A stretch of 64,000 nucleotides of DNA from the NCBI RefSeq assembly GCF_003254055.1, contig NZ_QKZT01000003.1, positions 1 to 64,000 on the forward strand, in the 5' to 3' direction. This DNA comes from Algoriphagus chordae (GTDB lineage: Bacteria > Bacteroidota > Bacteroidia > Cytophagales > Cyclobacteriaceae). The notes below the pieces were generated by a model that was not told the origin of the DNA, ran no database searches, and saw only the letters and a list, made by a program, of their open reading frames with translations. This document shows, piece by piece, positions 9,666 to 17,690 of the stretch (position 1 is the stretch's first letter; each line of letters opens with the position of its first letter). Made by a program: the position numbers and the translations under genes.

Positions 9666-9712
9666 GGATTACAAATCCTACGAAAGGGTGGTTCGCGATA
9701 ACAAATCACGAA
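9666..9712. repeat. Dispersed two-hairpin palindromic repeat
   Basis: GGATT-ACA-AATCC (9666-9678) is followed by TTCGCGAT-AACAA-ATCACGAA (9692-9712). This is the best-preserved of the three copies and lies just upstream of the kinase/aminotransferase fusion gene. Confidence 0.65.
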
Positions 9713-9840
9713 TAGCTACGATAGGAAAGATTTATGGCTCTGAAATGCTAAAAAAAATGTTCACCTTTTTTGCAACCTTTTACCTCAAAAAAGCCACTTC
9801 TGATTGAAGAATTCACTATCCCATCAATGCAACTAAAATC

Positions 9841-9874
9841 AAAAAAGCCTCAAATCTTACGAAATGAGGCTTTT
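9841..9874 (-). terminator. Terminator of the tRNA-Asn gene
   Basis: A perfect 10-bp stem AAAAGCCTCA/TGAGGCTTTT with a 12-nt loop ends in a run of Ts on the minus strand, 5 nt beyond the tRNA 3' end. It is symmetrical and could also act in the other direction. Confidence 0.8.
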
Positions 9875-9878
9875 GTTG

Positions 9879-9952
9879 CTCCTTCTCTTGGGCTCGAACC
9901 AAGGACCCTCTGATTAACAGTCAGATGCTCTAACCAACTGAGCTAAGAAGGA
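9879..9952 (-). tRNA. tRNA-Asn (anticodon GTT)
   Basis: A 74-nt cloverleaf. The 7-bp acceptor stem TCCTTCT/AGAAGGA, D arm with AGCTCAGTTGGT, anticodon stem TCTGA/TCAGA around loop CTGTTAA, and T arm with GGTTCGAGCCC are all intact. The anticodon GTT lies at 9916-9918 and reads Asn codons. The discriminator base is G. CCA is not encoded (GCA follows), so it is added after transcription. Confidence 0.96.
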
Positions 9953-9976
9953 ATTTGTCGTTTTTCCGATCTAACC

Positions 9977-9994
9977 TCCCGATAGCTATCGGGA
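9977..9994. repeat. 18-bp perfect palindrome
   Basis: TCCCGATAGCTATCGGGA is its own reverse complement. A diverged CCCGATAACTATCG lies in the hairpin at 24399-24462. It directly abuts the truncated tRNA copy. Confidence 0.7.
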
Positions 9995-10012
9995 TGAGCT
10001 AAGAAGGAATTT
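9995..10012 (-). repeat. Truncated second copy of the tRNA-Asn 5' end
   Basis: Eighteen bases identical to 9939-9956, offset by 56 nt: the first 14 nt of the tRNA plus 4 nt upstream. The rest of the tRNA is missing. It looks like a scar of a lost tandem tRNA gene or of a recombination event. Confidence 0.65.
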
Positions 10013-10266
10013 TGTGTTTCATTCGGAGCTTGTTCCGAATTGGTGATGCAAATGTAGGAGGCTATTCTATTTATTCCAAACTACAGTCATGAAAAACTCC
10101 ATGTTTTTGCCCTCTTACTCGTTTTTGCATTCAAAATCAGAGACTTAATTTTGCCATTTTTCTAAAAAAAGTATTTCTCCGCCCTCTTAGCTAGACATTT
10201 CTCAAAACTCAGGAAGATGTGTAACTTGAAATCTAAGAAATTATTTGTCCCACTAACTTACTTTTC

Positions 10267-11556
10267 ATGCGAAACCCTATCAACAGACGTGACTTTGTCC
10301 GTTACTCTGCCTTATCGGCCTTAGGCTTACAGTTTTTGCCATTTCAAGGCCTGAGAGCCGCTCCCTTAGACCGTGTTCGTGTTGCTCATATTGGTATGGG
10401 AGGAATGGGACTCAACCATTTGAATTGGTTTGCAAATCTACCAGAGGTGGAAGTGGTAGCAGTCTGTGACGTAGATGAAGATCGTGCGAATGAGGCTTTG
10501 CTACAGCTAAAAAAAATCCATTCAAATACCACAGCGCAGGTCTATACGGATTTCCGTCATGTACTTGATAGGCAGGATATAGACGCGGTTACCATCGCTA
10601 CACCTGATCACTGGCATGCACAGATTACCATTTTGGCTTTTCAGGCGGGGAAGGATGTTTATAGTGAAAAGCCGCTTTCTTATGCCCAGCGTGAGGGGAG
10701 GCTAATGCTGGATGCGCAAAATGAAACCAAGCAAGTCTTTCAACTTGGGAACCAGATTCATGCTGGAGATAATTACCATCGGGTAGCCGAAATCATTAAA
10801 TCAGGTGTGTTGGGAAAGATCAAAAAGGTGCGTTTATGGAAATCTGGAGAACCACCTATTATTCCAAGCTTGACCTATCAGACTCCTCCTTCCAACTTGA
10901 ACTGGGATATGTGGCTTGGTCCTGCGCCTTTTTCAGAATATGCGCCGGAAAAATGTCATTTCAACTACCGATACTTTATGGCATATTCTGGAGGTGTTTT
11001 TCAGGATTTCTGGTGTCATATCGCTGATATCGTCTGGTGGTCTATAGAACCAACTGGCCTCAAAAGTATAAAAGCGCATGGCGAGGTTTCTGAGGGTGTT
11101 GGGGATACGCCAAAGTGGATTGATGCTGATTTTAAATTCAAAAATCTTGACTTGTATTGGACCTCTTTTCCTCCAGGTGTGCCGGGAGCTGCGGCTAAAT
11201 CTATTGGAGCATACTTTGAAGGTAGCAAGGGGACATTGCTATGTGATTATTCTAGCAGGGAAATCAGAATTGACGGGAAAGTCATGGAGGATATTCCAGA
11301 AATACCTAAGACGATCATTCGCTCTCCAGGTCATCAGCAAAATTTCATTGATGCGGTGAAAGCCAGAACCCAACCCGAATCCTATTTGGAGTATGCACGC
11401 AATATGACCATGCCCATGCATCTGGCACTTATTTCTTTTCAGCTAAAAGAGGAATTGAATTGGAATGCTAAAACTGAGCAGTTCTTGAATAATGATGCTG
11501 CGAACCAGCTGTTATTCAGACCATACCGGGAAAAATGGAATTTAATAGGAGCTTGA
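10267..11556 (+). CDS. Exported Gfo/Idh/MocA family oxidoreductase
   Basis: A 429-residue NAD(P)-dependent sugar or inositol oxidoreductase of the Gfo/Idh/MocA fold. An RR-type leader (NRRDFVRYSALSALGL) suggests Tat export with bound cofactor. The Rossmann motif is HIGMGGMG (about 37-44), and the family EKP motif follows in YSEKPLSYA. The C-terminal half is the alpha/beta substrate domain. Such Bacteroidota proteins are common and act on unknown sugars. It precedes the molybdenum hydroxylase genes by about 48 nt but has no evident shared chemistry with them. Confidence 0.85.
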   Translation: MRNPINRRDFVRYSALSALGLQFLPFQGLRAAPLDRVRVAHIGMGGMGLNHLNWFANLPEVEVVAVCDVDEDRANEALLQLKKIHSNTTAQVYTDFRHVLDRQDIDAVTIATPDHWHAQITILAFQAGKDVYSEKPLSYAQREGRLMLDAQNETKQVFQLGNQIHAGDNYHRVAEIIKSGVLGKIKKVRLWKSGEPPIIPSLTYQTPPSNLNWDMWLGPAPFSEYAPEKCHFNYRYFMAYSGGVFQDFWCHIADIVWWSIEPTGLKSIKAHGEVSEGVGDTPKWIDADFKFKNLDLYWTSFPPGVPGAAAKSIGAYFEGSKGTLLCDYSSREIRIDGKVMEDIPEIPKTIIRSPGHQQNFIDAVKARTQPESYLEYARNMTMPMHLALISFQLKEELNWNAKTEQFLNNDAANQLLFRPYREKWNLIGA

Positions 11557-11604
11557 ACATTCAATAAAAAGAGATAAATTATACAGGATATAAAAAAAAC
11601 ACAA

Positions 11605-12063
11605 ATGGCTAAGTATACACTGACCGTCAATGGCGGAAGCAAAGAAGTAGATGCAGCGGCGGATATGCCACTTTTGTGGGTGATCCGAGATCTGTTGGGC
11701 ATGAAAGGGACTAAGTTTGGCTGCGGTCAATCTCTTTGTGGTGCCTGCACTGTTCACCTGGATGGCGTTGCTATTCGTTCCTGTTCTATTCCGATCTCTG
11801 AGGTTGGGGATGGTCAAATCACCACAATTGAAGGGCTTTCTGAAAATGGCGATCATCCTGTCCAAAAGGCGTGGATACAGCATATCGTCCCACAGTGTGG
11901 CTACTGTCAATCTGGGCAGATCATGAATGCTGCCTCTCTCCTGAACTCCAATCCGAATCCTACGGACGAAGAGATAGAACAGGGAATGGAAGGCAATCTC
12001 TGTCGCTGTGGCACCTATAATCGTATCAAGGAAGCAATTGTGACGGCTTCCAAGTCTCTTTAA
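11605..12063 (+). CDS. Molybdenum hydroxylase small subunit, two [2Fe-2S] clusters
   Basis: A 152-residue iron-sulfur subunit of the xanthine dehydrogenase/isoquinoline 1-oxidoreductase family, carrying electrons from the molybdenum site. A plant-type ferredoxin domain binds one cluster with Cys40, Cys45, Cys48 and Cys60. The helical domain binds the second with Cys98, Cys101, Cys133 and Cys135. All eight ligands are present. There is no signal peptide, so it may be carried out with the Tat-signal-bearing large subunit 24 nt downstream. It resembles the IorA type, which works without an FAD subunit. Confidence 0.9.
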   Translation: MAKYTLTVNGGSKEVDAAADMPLLWVIRDLLGMKGTKFGCGQSLCGACTVHLDGVAIRSCSIPISEVGDGQITTIEGLSENGDHPVQKAWIQHIVPQCGYCQSGQIMNAASLLNSNPNPTDEEIEQGMEGNLCRCGTYNRIKEAIVTASKSL

Positions 12064-12087
12064 TTTTTCTAATCTAACAACATCCCC

Positions 12088-14373
12088 ATGCTTCCAAATA
12101 TTCCATTTCTCAAAAAAGGCAAAAGAGAAGACCAGAGTAAGATATTCGTCGCTTCACGAAGAGATTTTTTGAAACTAGGTTCTCTGGCTACTGGAGGGCT
12201 GATTTTAGGAGTGAGTTTCCAATGTTCAGGTCCAAAAGGAGAAACAGTCACTTTTGCACCCAATGTTTACATCAATATCAATTCGGACAATGAGGTGACT
12301 TTGGTTGCGCATCGGTCTGAGATGGGAACTGGTATTCGAACGTCCCTTCCACAGATAGTTGCTGATGAACTAGGTGCGGATTGGTCTAAAATCAAGATTG
12401 TTCAGGCCGAAGGTGATGAAGAAAAATATGGAAATCAGAATACCGATGGTTCTTTTTCTATCAGAATGTTTTATGAGCCCATGCTCAGAGCAGGCGCAAC
12501 TGCCAGATACATGCTGATCGCTGCGGCTGCGGCAGACTGGGAGGTAGATGCTTCCGAATGCATTACTCAGGATGGAATGGTTATTCATTCTGGAAAAGGG
12601 AAGAAAGTGAATTTTGGAGATTTGGTTGGGAAATTAAAAGATGCTCCAGCACCAGATCCAGCTCAGGTGAAATTGAAGGATTTTTCTAGCTACAAATTAA
12701 TTGGAACTGATCTGCCAATCTATGATTTGAAAGATATCGTCAGCGGTAAAGCAGTGTTTGGTGCCGATGTGGATTTGCCGAATATGAAAATTGCTGTGGT
12801 AAAACGTAGCCCAGTAATCGGCGCTACTGTGATTTCATATAATGATGAGAAGGCTTTGGCAGTACCAGGAGTTCTGCATGTTGTGAAAATAGAAGGAATA
12901 GGTTTTCCTCCAGGATTAGATAAGGCTTTGGAAGGCGTGGCTGTTGTTGCTGAGAGCACTTGGTCTGCGATCAAAGGCAGAGAGGCTTTGGAAATAGAAT
13001 GGGACTTGGGAGAAAATCAGAACTATAATTCTGACGAACAGCAGGCAGCAATGCTTGAGAGTACCAAAAGCAAAGGGAAAATAAGAAGAGAACGAGGGGA
13101 TTTCGATAAAGCAAGTAGATCAGCTTCCAAATCCATAGAGAGAACATATGAAGTACCATTTTATGCGCACGCTACCATAGAGCCGCCAGCAGCAATTGCT
13201 GATGTAAAAGAGGATGGCTCCTGTGAGGTGTGGGCTCCAAGCCAGCATCCCCAATGGGCGAGAGGAGCAGTAGCTGCAGCGATTGGAGCGGATGTCGCCA
13301 ATGTCAAAGTTAATGTGACCTTATTAGGAGGTGGTTTTGGTCGTAAATCCAAACCTGATTTTGTGGTCGAAGCGGCGGTGCTTTCAAAGGCTGTAAAAGC
13401 TCCTGTTAGGGTGCAGTGGACTAGGGAGGATGATTTGCATTTTGACTTTTTTCATTCGCACAGCGCTCAGCGCATCAAAGCCAGTTTGGATGCTGCTGGA
13501 AATCTAACAGGCTGGAATCATCATACAGTTTTCCCTGCGATTGGCTCTACGAGCAGCAAGGAGGAGGTACATCCTTCTGATGGTGAAATGGGCCTAGGTT
13601 GCACTGACTTCCCGTTCGATGTTCCCAATATTCGGATAGAATCCCATGAGTCCACAGGAAATACACGTGTAGGATGGCTTCGGTCGGTGTCCAATATTCA
13701 TCATGCTTTTGCCATACATTCTATGATGGATGAAATCGCTGAAGCTAGAGGCAAGGATCCTTTGGAAAATGCTATCGAGCTATTGGGAGCGGATAGAGAT
13801 ATTACTTTCCAATCCGAGATGGTGGATGGAGAATATGGAAACTATGGAGAAAAAATAGAAGATTATCCATGGAATACGGGGAGGATGAAAAATGTCATTC
13901 GCACCGTTTCGGAGAAATCAAATTGGGCTACAAATAAGGCAAATGGGAAAATTATGGGCTTTGCTGCGCACAAAAGTTTTCTTACTTATGTGGCTTGTGT
14001 GGTGATGCTGGAAAAAGGCGCTGATGGAGGGACAATAATTTCAGATGTGCACTATGTGGTGGATTGTGGCGTGGCAGTCAATACAGATCGAATCAGATCT
14101 CAGTTTGAAGGTGGATCTCAATTTGCAACCAGTTTAGCGACTACTTCCAAAATCACTTTTGACAAGGGGCAGGTTCAGCAAAATAACTTTGATACTTATA
14201 AGATTATTAGAATGCCTGCATCGCCGAAAAATATCCATGTACACATTATAGAAAGTCAGATTAAGCCTACTGGAGTAGGAGAGCCTCCTGTTCCACCATT
14301 TATTCCTGCGCTGGCGAATGCCATGTACCAGTTGAATGGGAAAAGGATTTACAAATTGCCTTTTACCGTTTAA
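12088..14373 (+). CDS. Molybdopterin-binding large subunit, isoquinoline-oxidoreductase type
   Basis: A 761-residue catalytic subunit of the aldehyde oxidase/xanthine dehydrogenase superfamily (IorB-like), which hydroxylates aldehydes or N-heterocycles. It begins with a twin-arginine leader (SRRDFLKLGSLATGG) followed by a Cys that could be lipidated. Visible features include the glycine-rich LLGGGFGRK motif of the cofactor region and GVGEPPVPP near the C-terminus, where the family places its catalytic glutamate. The substrate is unknown. No cofactor-maturation gene is nearby. A strong terminator follows. Confidence 0.9.
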   Translation: MLPNIPFLKKGKREDQSKIFVASRRDFLKLGSLATGGLILGVSFQCSGPKGETVTFAPNVYININSDNEVTLVAHRSEMGTGIRTSLPQIVADELGADWSKIKIVQAEGDEEKYGNQNTDGSFSIRMFYEPMLRAGATARYMLIAAAAADWEVDASECITQDGMVIHSGKGKKVNFGDLVGKLKDAPAPDPAQVKLKDFSSYKLIGTDLPIYDLKDIVSGKAVFGADVDLPNMKIAVVKRSPVIGATVISYNDEKALAVPGVLHVVKIEGIGFPPGLDKALEGVAVVAESTWSAIKGREALEIEWDLGENQNYNSDEQQAAMLESTKSKGKIRRERGDFDKASRSASKSIERTYEVPFYAHATIEPPAAIADVKEDGSCEVWAPSQHPQWARGAVAAAIGADVANVKVNVTLLGGGFGRKSKPDFVVEAAVLSKAVKAPVRVQWTREDDLHFDFFHSHSAQRIKASLDAAGNLTGWNHHTVFPAIGSTSSKEEVHPSDGEMGLGCTDFPFDVPNIRIESHESTGNTRVGWLRSVSNIHHAFAIHSMMDEIAEARGKDPLENAIELLGADRDITFQSEMVDGEYGNYGEKIEDYPWNTGRMKNVIRTVSEKSNWATNKANGKIMGFAAHKSFLTYVACVVMLEKGADGGTIISDVHYVVDCGVAVNTDRIRSQFEGGSQFATSLATTSKITFDKGQVQQNNFDTYKIIRMPASPKNIHVHIIESQIKPTGVGEPPVPPFIPALANAMYQLNGKRIYKLPFTV

Positions 14374-14390
14374 TTCAAATTGATTTACTC

Positions 14391-14420
14391 AACTCCGCTA
14401 GAAATAGTGGAGTTTTTTTT
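14391..14420 (+). terminator. Terminator after the molybdenum hydroxylase genes
   Basis: A 10-bp stem AACTCCGCTA/TAGTGGAGTT (one G-T pair) with a GAAA loop and eight Ts. It lies between convergent genes and overlaps the stop of the minus-strand one. Confidence 0.85.
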
Positions 14421-14841
14421 ACTTCTGATCTTTCACGCTGAATTTCCTTGTTAGTGTCTTAATGTGCTTTTTGTCCCGAAATCGAAGTGCTGACCAATCT
14501 TCATTTATGGCAATTTGCCGTACACCTTCATAATCAAATTCTCCCAAATATGCCCAGCCAGAATCACGATTGATTTTGGCCTTGTATCGCTTTGAGCTGC
14601 CCTTTGGATAAGCCATCCAGATTTGTTGATCTTTTGGAGCTAGTTTTTGCATCTCAGAAAAGTACTGTTTCACCTCATCTTCGGTCTGTACAAAGGCAAA
14701 CATGAAATCTGGCTTTGCTTCAGGATTGATCAATCCATTCTTTTTCCAAGAAGAAATCAATTCCTTTAATTCAGGAGGAGCGTTCCAGATTTGAATATTC
14801 ATTCCCTCTTTCCAAGTCATTTTCTTAAGTATAGGGTCCAT
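14419..14841 (-). CDS. Hypothetical small cytoplasmic protein
   Basis: The ATG at 14841 gives 140 residues beginning MDPILKKMTWK. A longer frame opens at 14970, but it would overlap the divergent gene and add an odd hydrophobic stretch, so I prefer the shorter one. The protein has NIQIWNAPPELKELI and MAYPKGSSKRYK stretches reminiscent of small DUF3052-like proteins of unknown role. It ends with a basic tail. Family assignment is tentative. Confidence 0.7.
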   Translation of the reverse strand: MDPILKKMTWKEGMNIQIWNAPPELKELISSWKKNGLINPEAKPDFMFAFVQTEDEVKQYFSEMQKLAPKDQQIWMAYPKGSSKRYKAKINRDSGWAYLGEFDYEGVRQIAINEDWSALRFRDKKHIKTLTRKFSVKDQK

Positions 14842-14951
14842 TTTCAGATAAGTTAGAAGGCCAATTATGTAAAAATAACCAATCAAGACTCCTTGTATGC
14901 TAGACCTGTACAGTATTTTATTTACTTTTAGTATGTATATAAAGCTGTCAT

Positions 14952-15815
14952 ATGAAACTACGCTTAGCATTCATCCTTGTAATTTTTTCGTTTTCTTGTG
15001 TTAATGCTCAAGTGGAGCCAGCCCTGATTTTTGGTGAGGGAGTTCCTATAGGCACCATTACAGATAGTGGCTTAGAAGAGATTTCCGGGATAGCCTGTAG
15101 CAGAGTTCTGCCAGGTGTGATGTATGTTCATAATGATAGTGGGGGGGAGGCAGCAGTTTATTTATTAGACTCCATGGCTAACAAACTTGGAAAAATTGAA
15201 TTTCTAGGGACCAGAAATAGAGACTGGGAAGATATTGCCATTGGTCCAGGCGATGATGGTAAAACTTATATCTATGTAGGAGATATCGGTGATAATAATG
15301 CTGCCTATGAGGAGATAGTCATCTATAGAATTCCAGAGCCTGATGGTATTTATCCTAGTAGCAGAACATTACCGCAAAAAACTACGCTCAAATATCCTGG
15401 AGGGGCTAGAGATGCTGAATCTTTGATGGTGGATCCTATTTCTGGAGATATCTTTATTGTTTCTAAGCGTGATAGTCTCAACACCCTATATCGATTGCCA
15501 GCGGATAAATTTGGTGAGGGGGAATCAGAGTTGGAAGAACTGATCAAACTTCCTTTCAGTAGTGCTACTGCAGCCGATATCTCAGCAGATGGTAGGCAAA
15601 TCCTAGTGAAAAATTATTTAGCGATATATTATTGGAAGAGAAAATCGGGGGAATCTGTGGCACAAGCAATGGGTAGAGAACCAATTCTGATACCTTATAC
15701 GGTTGAGCCACAGGGGGAAGCAATTGGCTTTAGACCTGATGGCAAGGTGTTCTACACACTTAGTGAAAAACGATTCAATTTGGACCCCGTACTATATAAG
15801 TACTCTGCCAAATAG
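14952..15815 (+). CDS. Secreted propeller-like hypothetical protein
   Basis: A 287-residue protein with a cleavable signal peptide (about 1-19, ending VNA-Q). It contains repeated strands with motifs DWEDIAIG, YVGDIGDNNAAY, DAESLMVDP and GDIFIVSKR, as in six- or seven-bladed beta-propeller proteins found widely in secreted fractions. No catalytic residues can be named. It stops 5 nt before the CtlX-like gene and is probably co-transcribed with it. Confidence 0.75.
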   Translation: MKLRLAFILVIFSFSCVNAQVEPALIFGEGVPIGTITDSGLEEISGIACSRVLPGVMYVHNDSGGEAAVYLLDSMANKLGKIEFLGTRNRDWEDIAIGPGDDGKTYIYVGDIGDNNAAYEEIVIYRIPEPDGIYPSSRTLPQKTTLKYPGGARDAESLMVDPISGDIFIVSKRDSLNTLYRLPADKFGEGESELEELIKLPFSSATAADISADGRQILVKNYLAIYYWKRKSGESVAQAMGREPILIPYTVEPQGEAIGFRPDGKVFYTLSEKRFNLDPVLYKYSAK

Positions 15816-15820
15816 CTCTT

Positions 15821-16756
15821 ATGCAAAGATCCTCAACCATTCTGATGGTTCGTCCTGCCAATTTTGGGTTTAATTCTGAAACGGCCGAAAGTAATTTTTA
15901 TCAAGAATCAGATAGTAGAGATACGGAAGAAATCAATAGGCTGGCGCTCCTGGAGTTTGATGGCTTTGTGGCGATGCTCCGGGACCAAGGAGTCCATGTG
16001 ATAGTGGAGGATGATTCTTCAGTACCTGTCAAACCCGATGCAGTATTTCCTAATAATTGGTTCAGCACACATCCCGATGGTAAGTTGATTTTGTATCCTA
16101 TGTATTCTCCTAACAGGAGATTGGAGCGGAGAAAAGATTTGATTGAAGACTTGATGAGGCGAAGGTATAGAGTTGATGAAATTATTGATTTGAGCTTTTT
16201 TGAGGACGATGAGCAATACTTGGAAGGCACAGGAAGTATGGTCATGGATCATGAGTCTAAAACAATTTTTGCAAGCTATTCTGATCGTACGCATCCTATC
16301 CCGCTTGATTACTTAGGAAAGCTTCTTGGGTATAAAGTTCTTGCTTTTCATGCCATACAGGAGATTCAAGCTGTGACTTGTCCAATCTACCATACCAATG
16401 TAATGATGCATATTGGGACTGATTTGGCTGTGATTTGCTTAGATAGTATTACGAAGGCTTCTGAAAAACTAGCGGTTCAAAAACGTTTGACTCAGGCAGG
16501 AAAAAAAGTGGTGCCAATCACTATAAAACAAAAATTCAACTTCGCAGGAAATATGCTTGAAGTTGGGAATGATGGAGGTGAGAAATTTACAGTGATGTCA
16601 GAAACTGCTCTTGATTCTTTGAATATTGGGCAGATACAGGTAATAGAAAAATATTCAACCATCATAAGTCCATCCATACCTACCATCGAGAAACTGGGTG
16701 GTGGAAGTGCTCGCTGTATGATGGCTGAGATTTTTTTGAAAAAGGAAATAAATTGA
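15821..16756 (+). CDS. ctlX: CtlX-type citrulline-utilisation hydrolase (amidinotransferase fold)
   Basis: A 311-residue guanidino/ureido hydrolase of the pentein (arginine deiminase/amidinotransferase) superfamily. It has the N-terminal MVRPANFGFN motif, PNNWFSTHPDG in the first blade, the catalytic-histidine region HTNVMMH, and the C-terminal nucleophile Cys299 in GGGSARCMM. Proteins of this type are annotated as citrulline-utilisation hydrolases. The exact substrate is not provable here. Its last 56 nt, including the Cys299 codon, are duplicated at 18658-18713 on the far side of the RAYT island. Confidence 0.85.
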   Translation: MQRSSTILMVRPANFGFNSETAESNFYQESDSRDTEEINRLALLEFDGFVAMLRDQGVHVIVEDDSSVPVKPDAVFPNNWFSTHPDGKLILYPMYSPNRRLERRKDLIEDLMRRRYRVDEIIDLSFFEDDEQYLEGTGSMVMDHESKTIFASYSDRTHPIPLDYLGKLLGYKVLAFHAIQEIQAVTCPIYHTNVMMHIGTDLAVICLDSITKASEKLAVQKRLTQAGKKVVPITIKQKFNFAGNMLEVGNDGGEKFTVMSETALDSLNIGQIQVIEKYSTIISPSIPTIEKLGGGSARCMMAEIFLKKEIN

Positions 16757-16776
16757 ATAGGAATAGCCGTTCGTGA
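16701..16776 (+). repeat. Left 76-bp direct repeat bracketing the RAYT island
   Basis: Identical to 18658-18733 except for one base (16760 G versus 18717 C), offset by 1957 bp. It covers codons 295-311 of ctlX, its stop codon, and the first arm of a REP hairpin (GCCGTTCGTG). Confidence 0.9.
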
Positions 16777-16807
16777 GTGTCATTCGTCGCCATGTGTATA
16801 CTTCGCC

Positions 16808-16831
16808 GCCGTGAGTGTCTCCACTCACGGC
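16808..16831. repeat. Perfect kind-B REP hairpin
   Basis: Ten-base arms GCCGTGAGTG and CACTCACGGC pair without mismatch around a TCTC loop. Confidence 0.85.
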
Positions 16832-16943
16832 ATAGTATAGTTCATGATAAGCTCATTTTGATTTAGCTATTCGTGGTGGCATGAACATCAGTGTATTATT
16901 TGTTTAATAATGAGGGAGTTGTAGTCATTCCTGGAGACACGAA

Positions 16944-17242
16944 CGACGGCAGAGCTCAGCAGCTGTTTAATAATGAGGAAATTAGTATCATTCGTCACCG
17001 TGAATATCATTCGCCGCCGTGAGTATCATTCGCCGCTGTGAGTGTCTCCACTCACGGCATAGTATAGGTCATGATAAGCTTAGTTTGATTTAGCTATTAG
17101 TGGTGACATGAACATCGGTGTATTATTTGTTTAATAATGAGGGGGTTGTAGTCATTCGTGGAGACACGAACGACGGCGTAAATATGTGACTACTTAAGTA
17201 TTGTCATTCGTGAGGACACGAACGACTGAGCGGGGAAAAGAG
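16944..17242. repeat. First 299-bp tandem unit
   Basis: A unit beginning CGACGGCAGAGC and containing one kind-B and two kind-A hairpins. The next unit starts exactly 299 bp later and is nearly identical (for example GAGCTC versus GAGCAC near the start). Confidence 0.9.
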
Positions 17243-17541
17243 CGACGGCAGAGCACAGCAGCTGTTTAATAATGAGGAAATTAGTATCATTCGTCACCGT
17301 GAATATCATTCGCCGCCGTGAGTATCATTCGCCGCTGTGAGTGTCTCCACTCACGGCATAGTATAGGTCATGATAAGCTTAGTTTGATTTAGCTATTAGT
17401 GGTGACATGAACATCGGTGTATTATTTGTTTAATAATGAGGGGGTTGTAGTCATTCGTGGAGACACGAACGACGGCGTAAATATGTGACTACTTAAGTAT
17501 TGTCATTCGTGAGGACACGAACGACTGAGCGGGGAAAAGAG
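17243..17541. repeat. Second 299-bp tandem unit
   Basis: Near-identical copy of 16944-17242. A third copy begins at 17542 but breaks off after about 30 nt, shortly before the RAYT gene leader. Confidence 0.9.
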
Positions 17542-17690
17542 CGACGGCAGAGCACAGCAACTGTTTAATAATTTCGCATGAAGGATTAACGCTCAATTAA
17601 AGTGGTCCGTAGTGTTCTAGTATGTAGATATTTATGTAATTTAATTGTGGTCATTTAAAATTTTTTGGCGCCCCGTAACTCCAGACTTTT

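Larger units (their letters stand above)
9953..10266. other. Intergenic region with tRNA scar and palindrome
   Basis: This 314-nt gap contains an 18-bp perfect palindrome (9977-9994) joined to a second copy of the tRNA 5' end (9995-10012). The rest is AT-rich and must contain the promoters of the tRNA and of the oxidoreductase gene. No confident promoter box is visible. Confidence 0.55.
16757..17690. repeat. REP hairpin array upstream of the RAYT gene
   Basis: Noncoding sequence built from short hairpins of two kinds. Kind A has arms GTCATTCGTG/CACGAACGAC with a GAGA, AGGA or AAGA loop (16924-16947, 17151-17174, 17203-17226, 17450-17473, 17502-17525). Kind B has arms GCCGTGAGTG/CACTCACGGC with a TCTC loop (16808-16831, 17035-17058, 17334-17357), which is an A-like unit in reverse orientation. 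Several A hairpins are preceded by GTAG, the tetranucleotide known to mark REPs recognised by RAYT transposases. A diverged partial unit (about 16780-16943) precedes two full 299-bp units. Confidence 0.85.

Noticed and set aside
11542..11910. 122-codon minus-strand ORF over the iron-sulfur subunit
   Set aside because: It lies opposite a gene with all eight Cys ligands. It is a mirror frame.
16944..17541. Tandem repeats as a CRISPR array
   Set aside because: The unit is 299 bp, nearly identical throughout, with no short repeats separated by unique spacers, and no cas genes are present.
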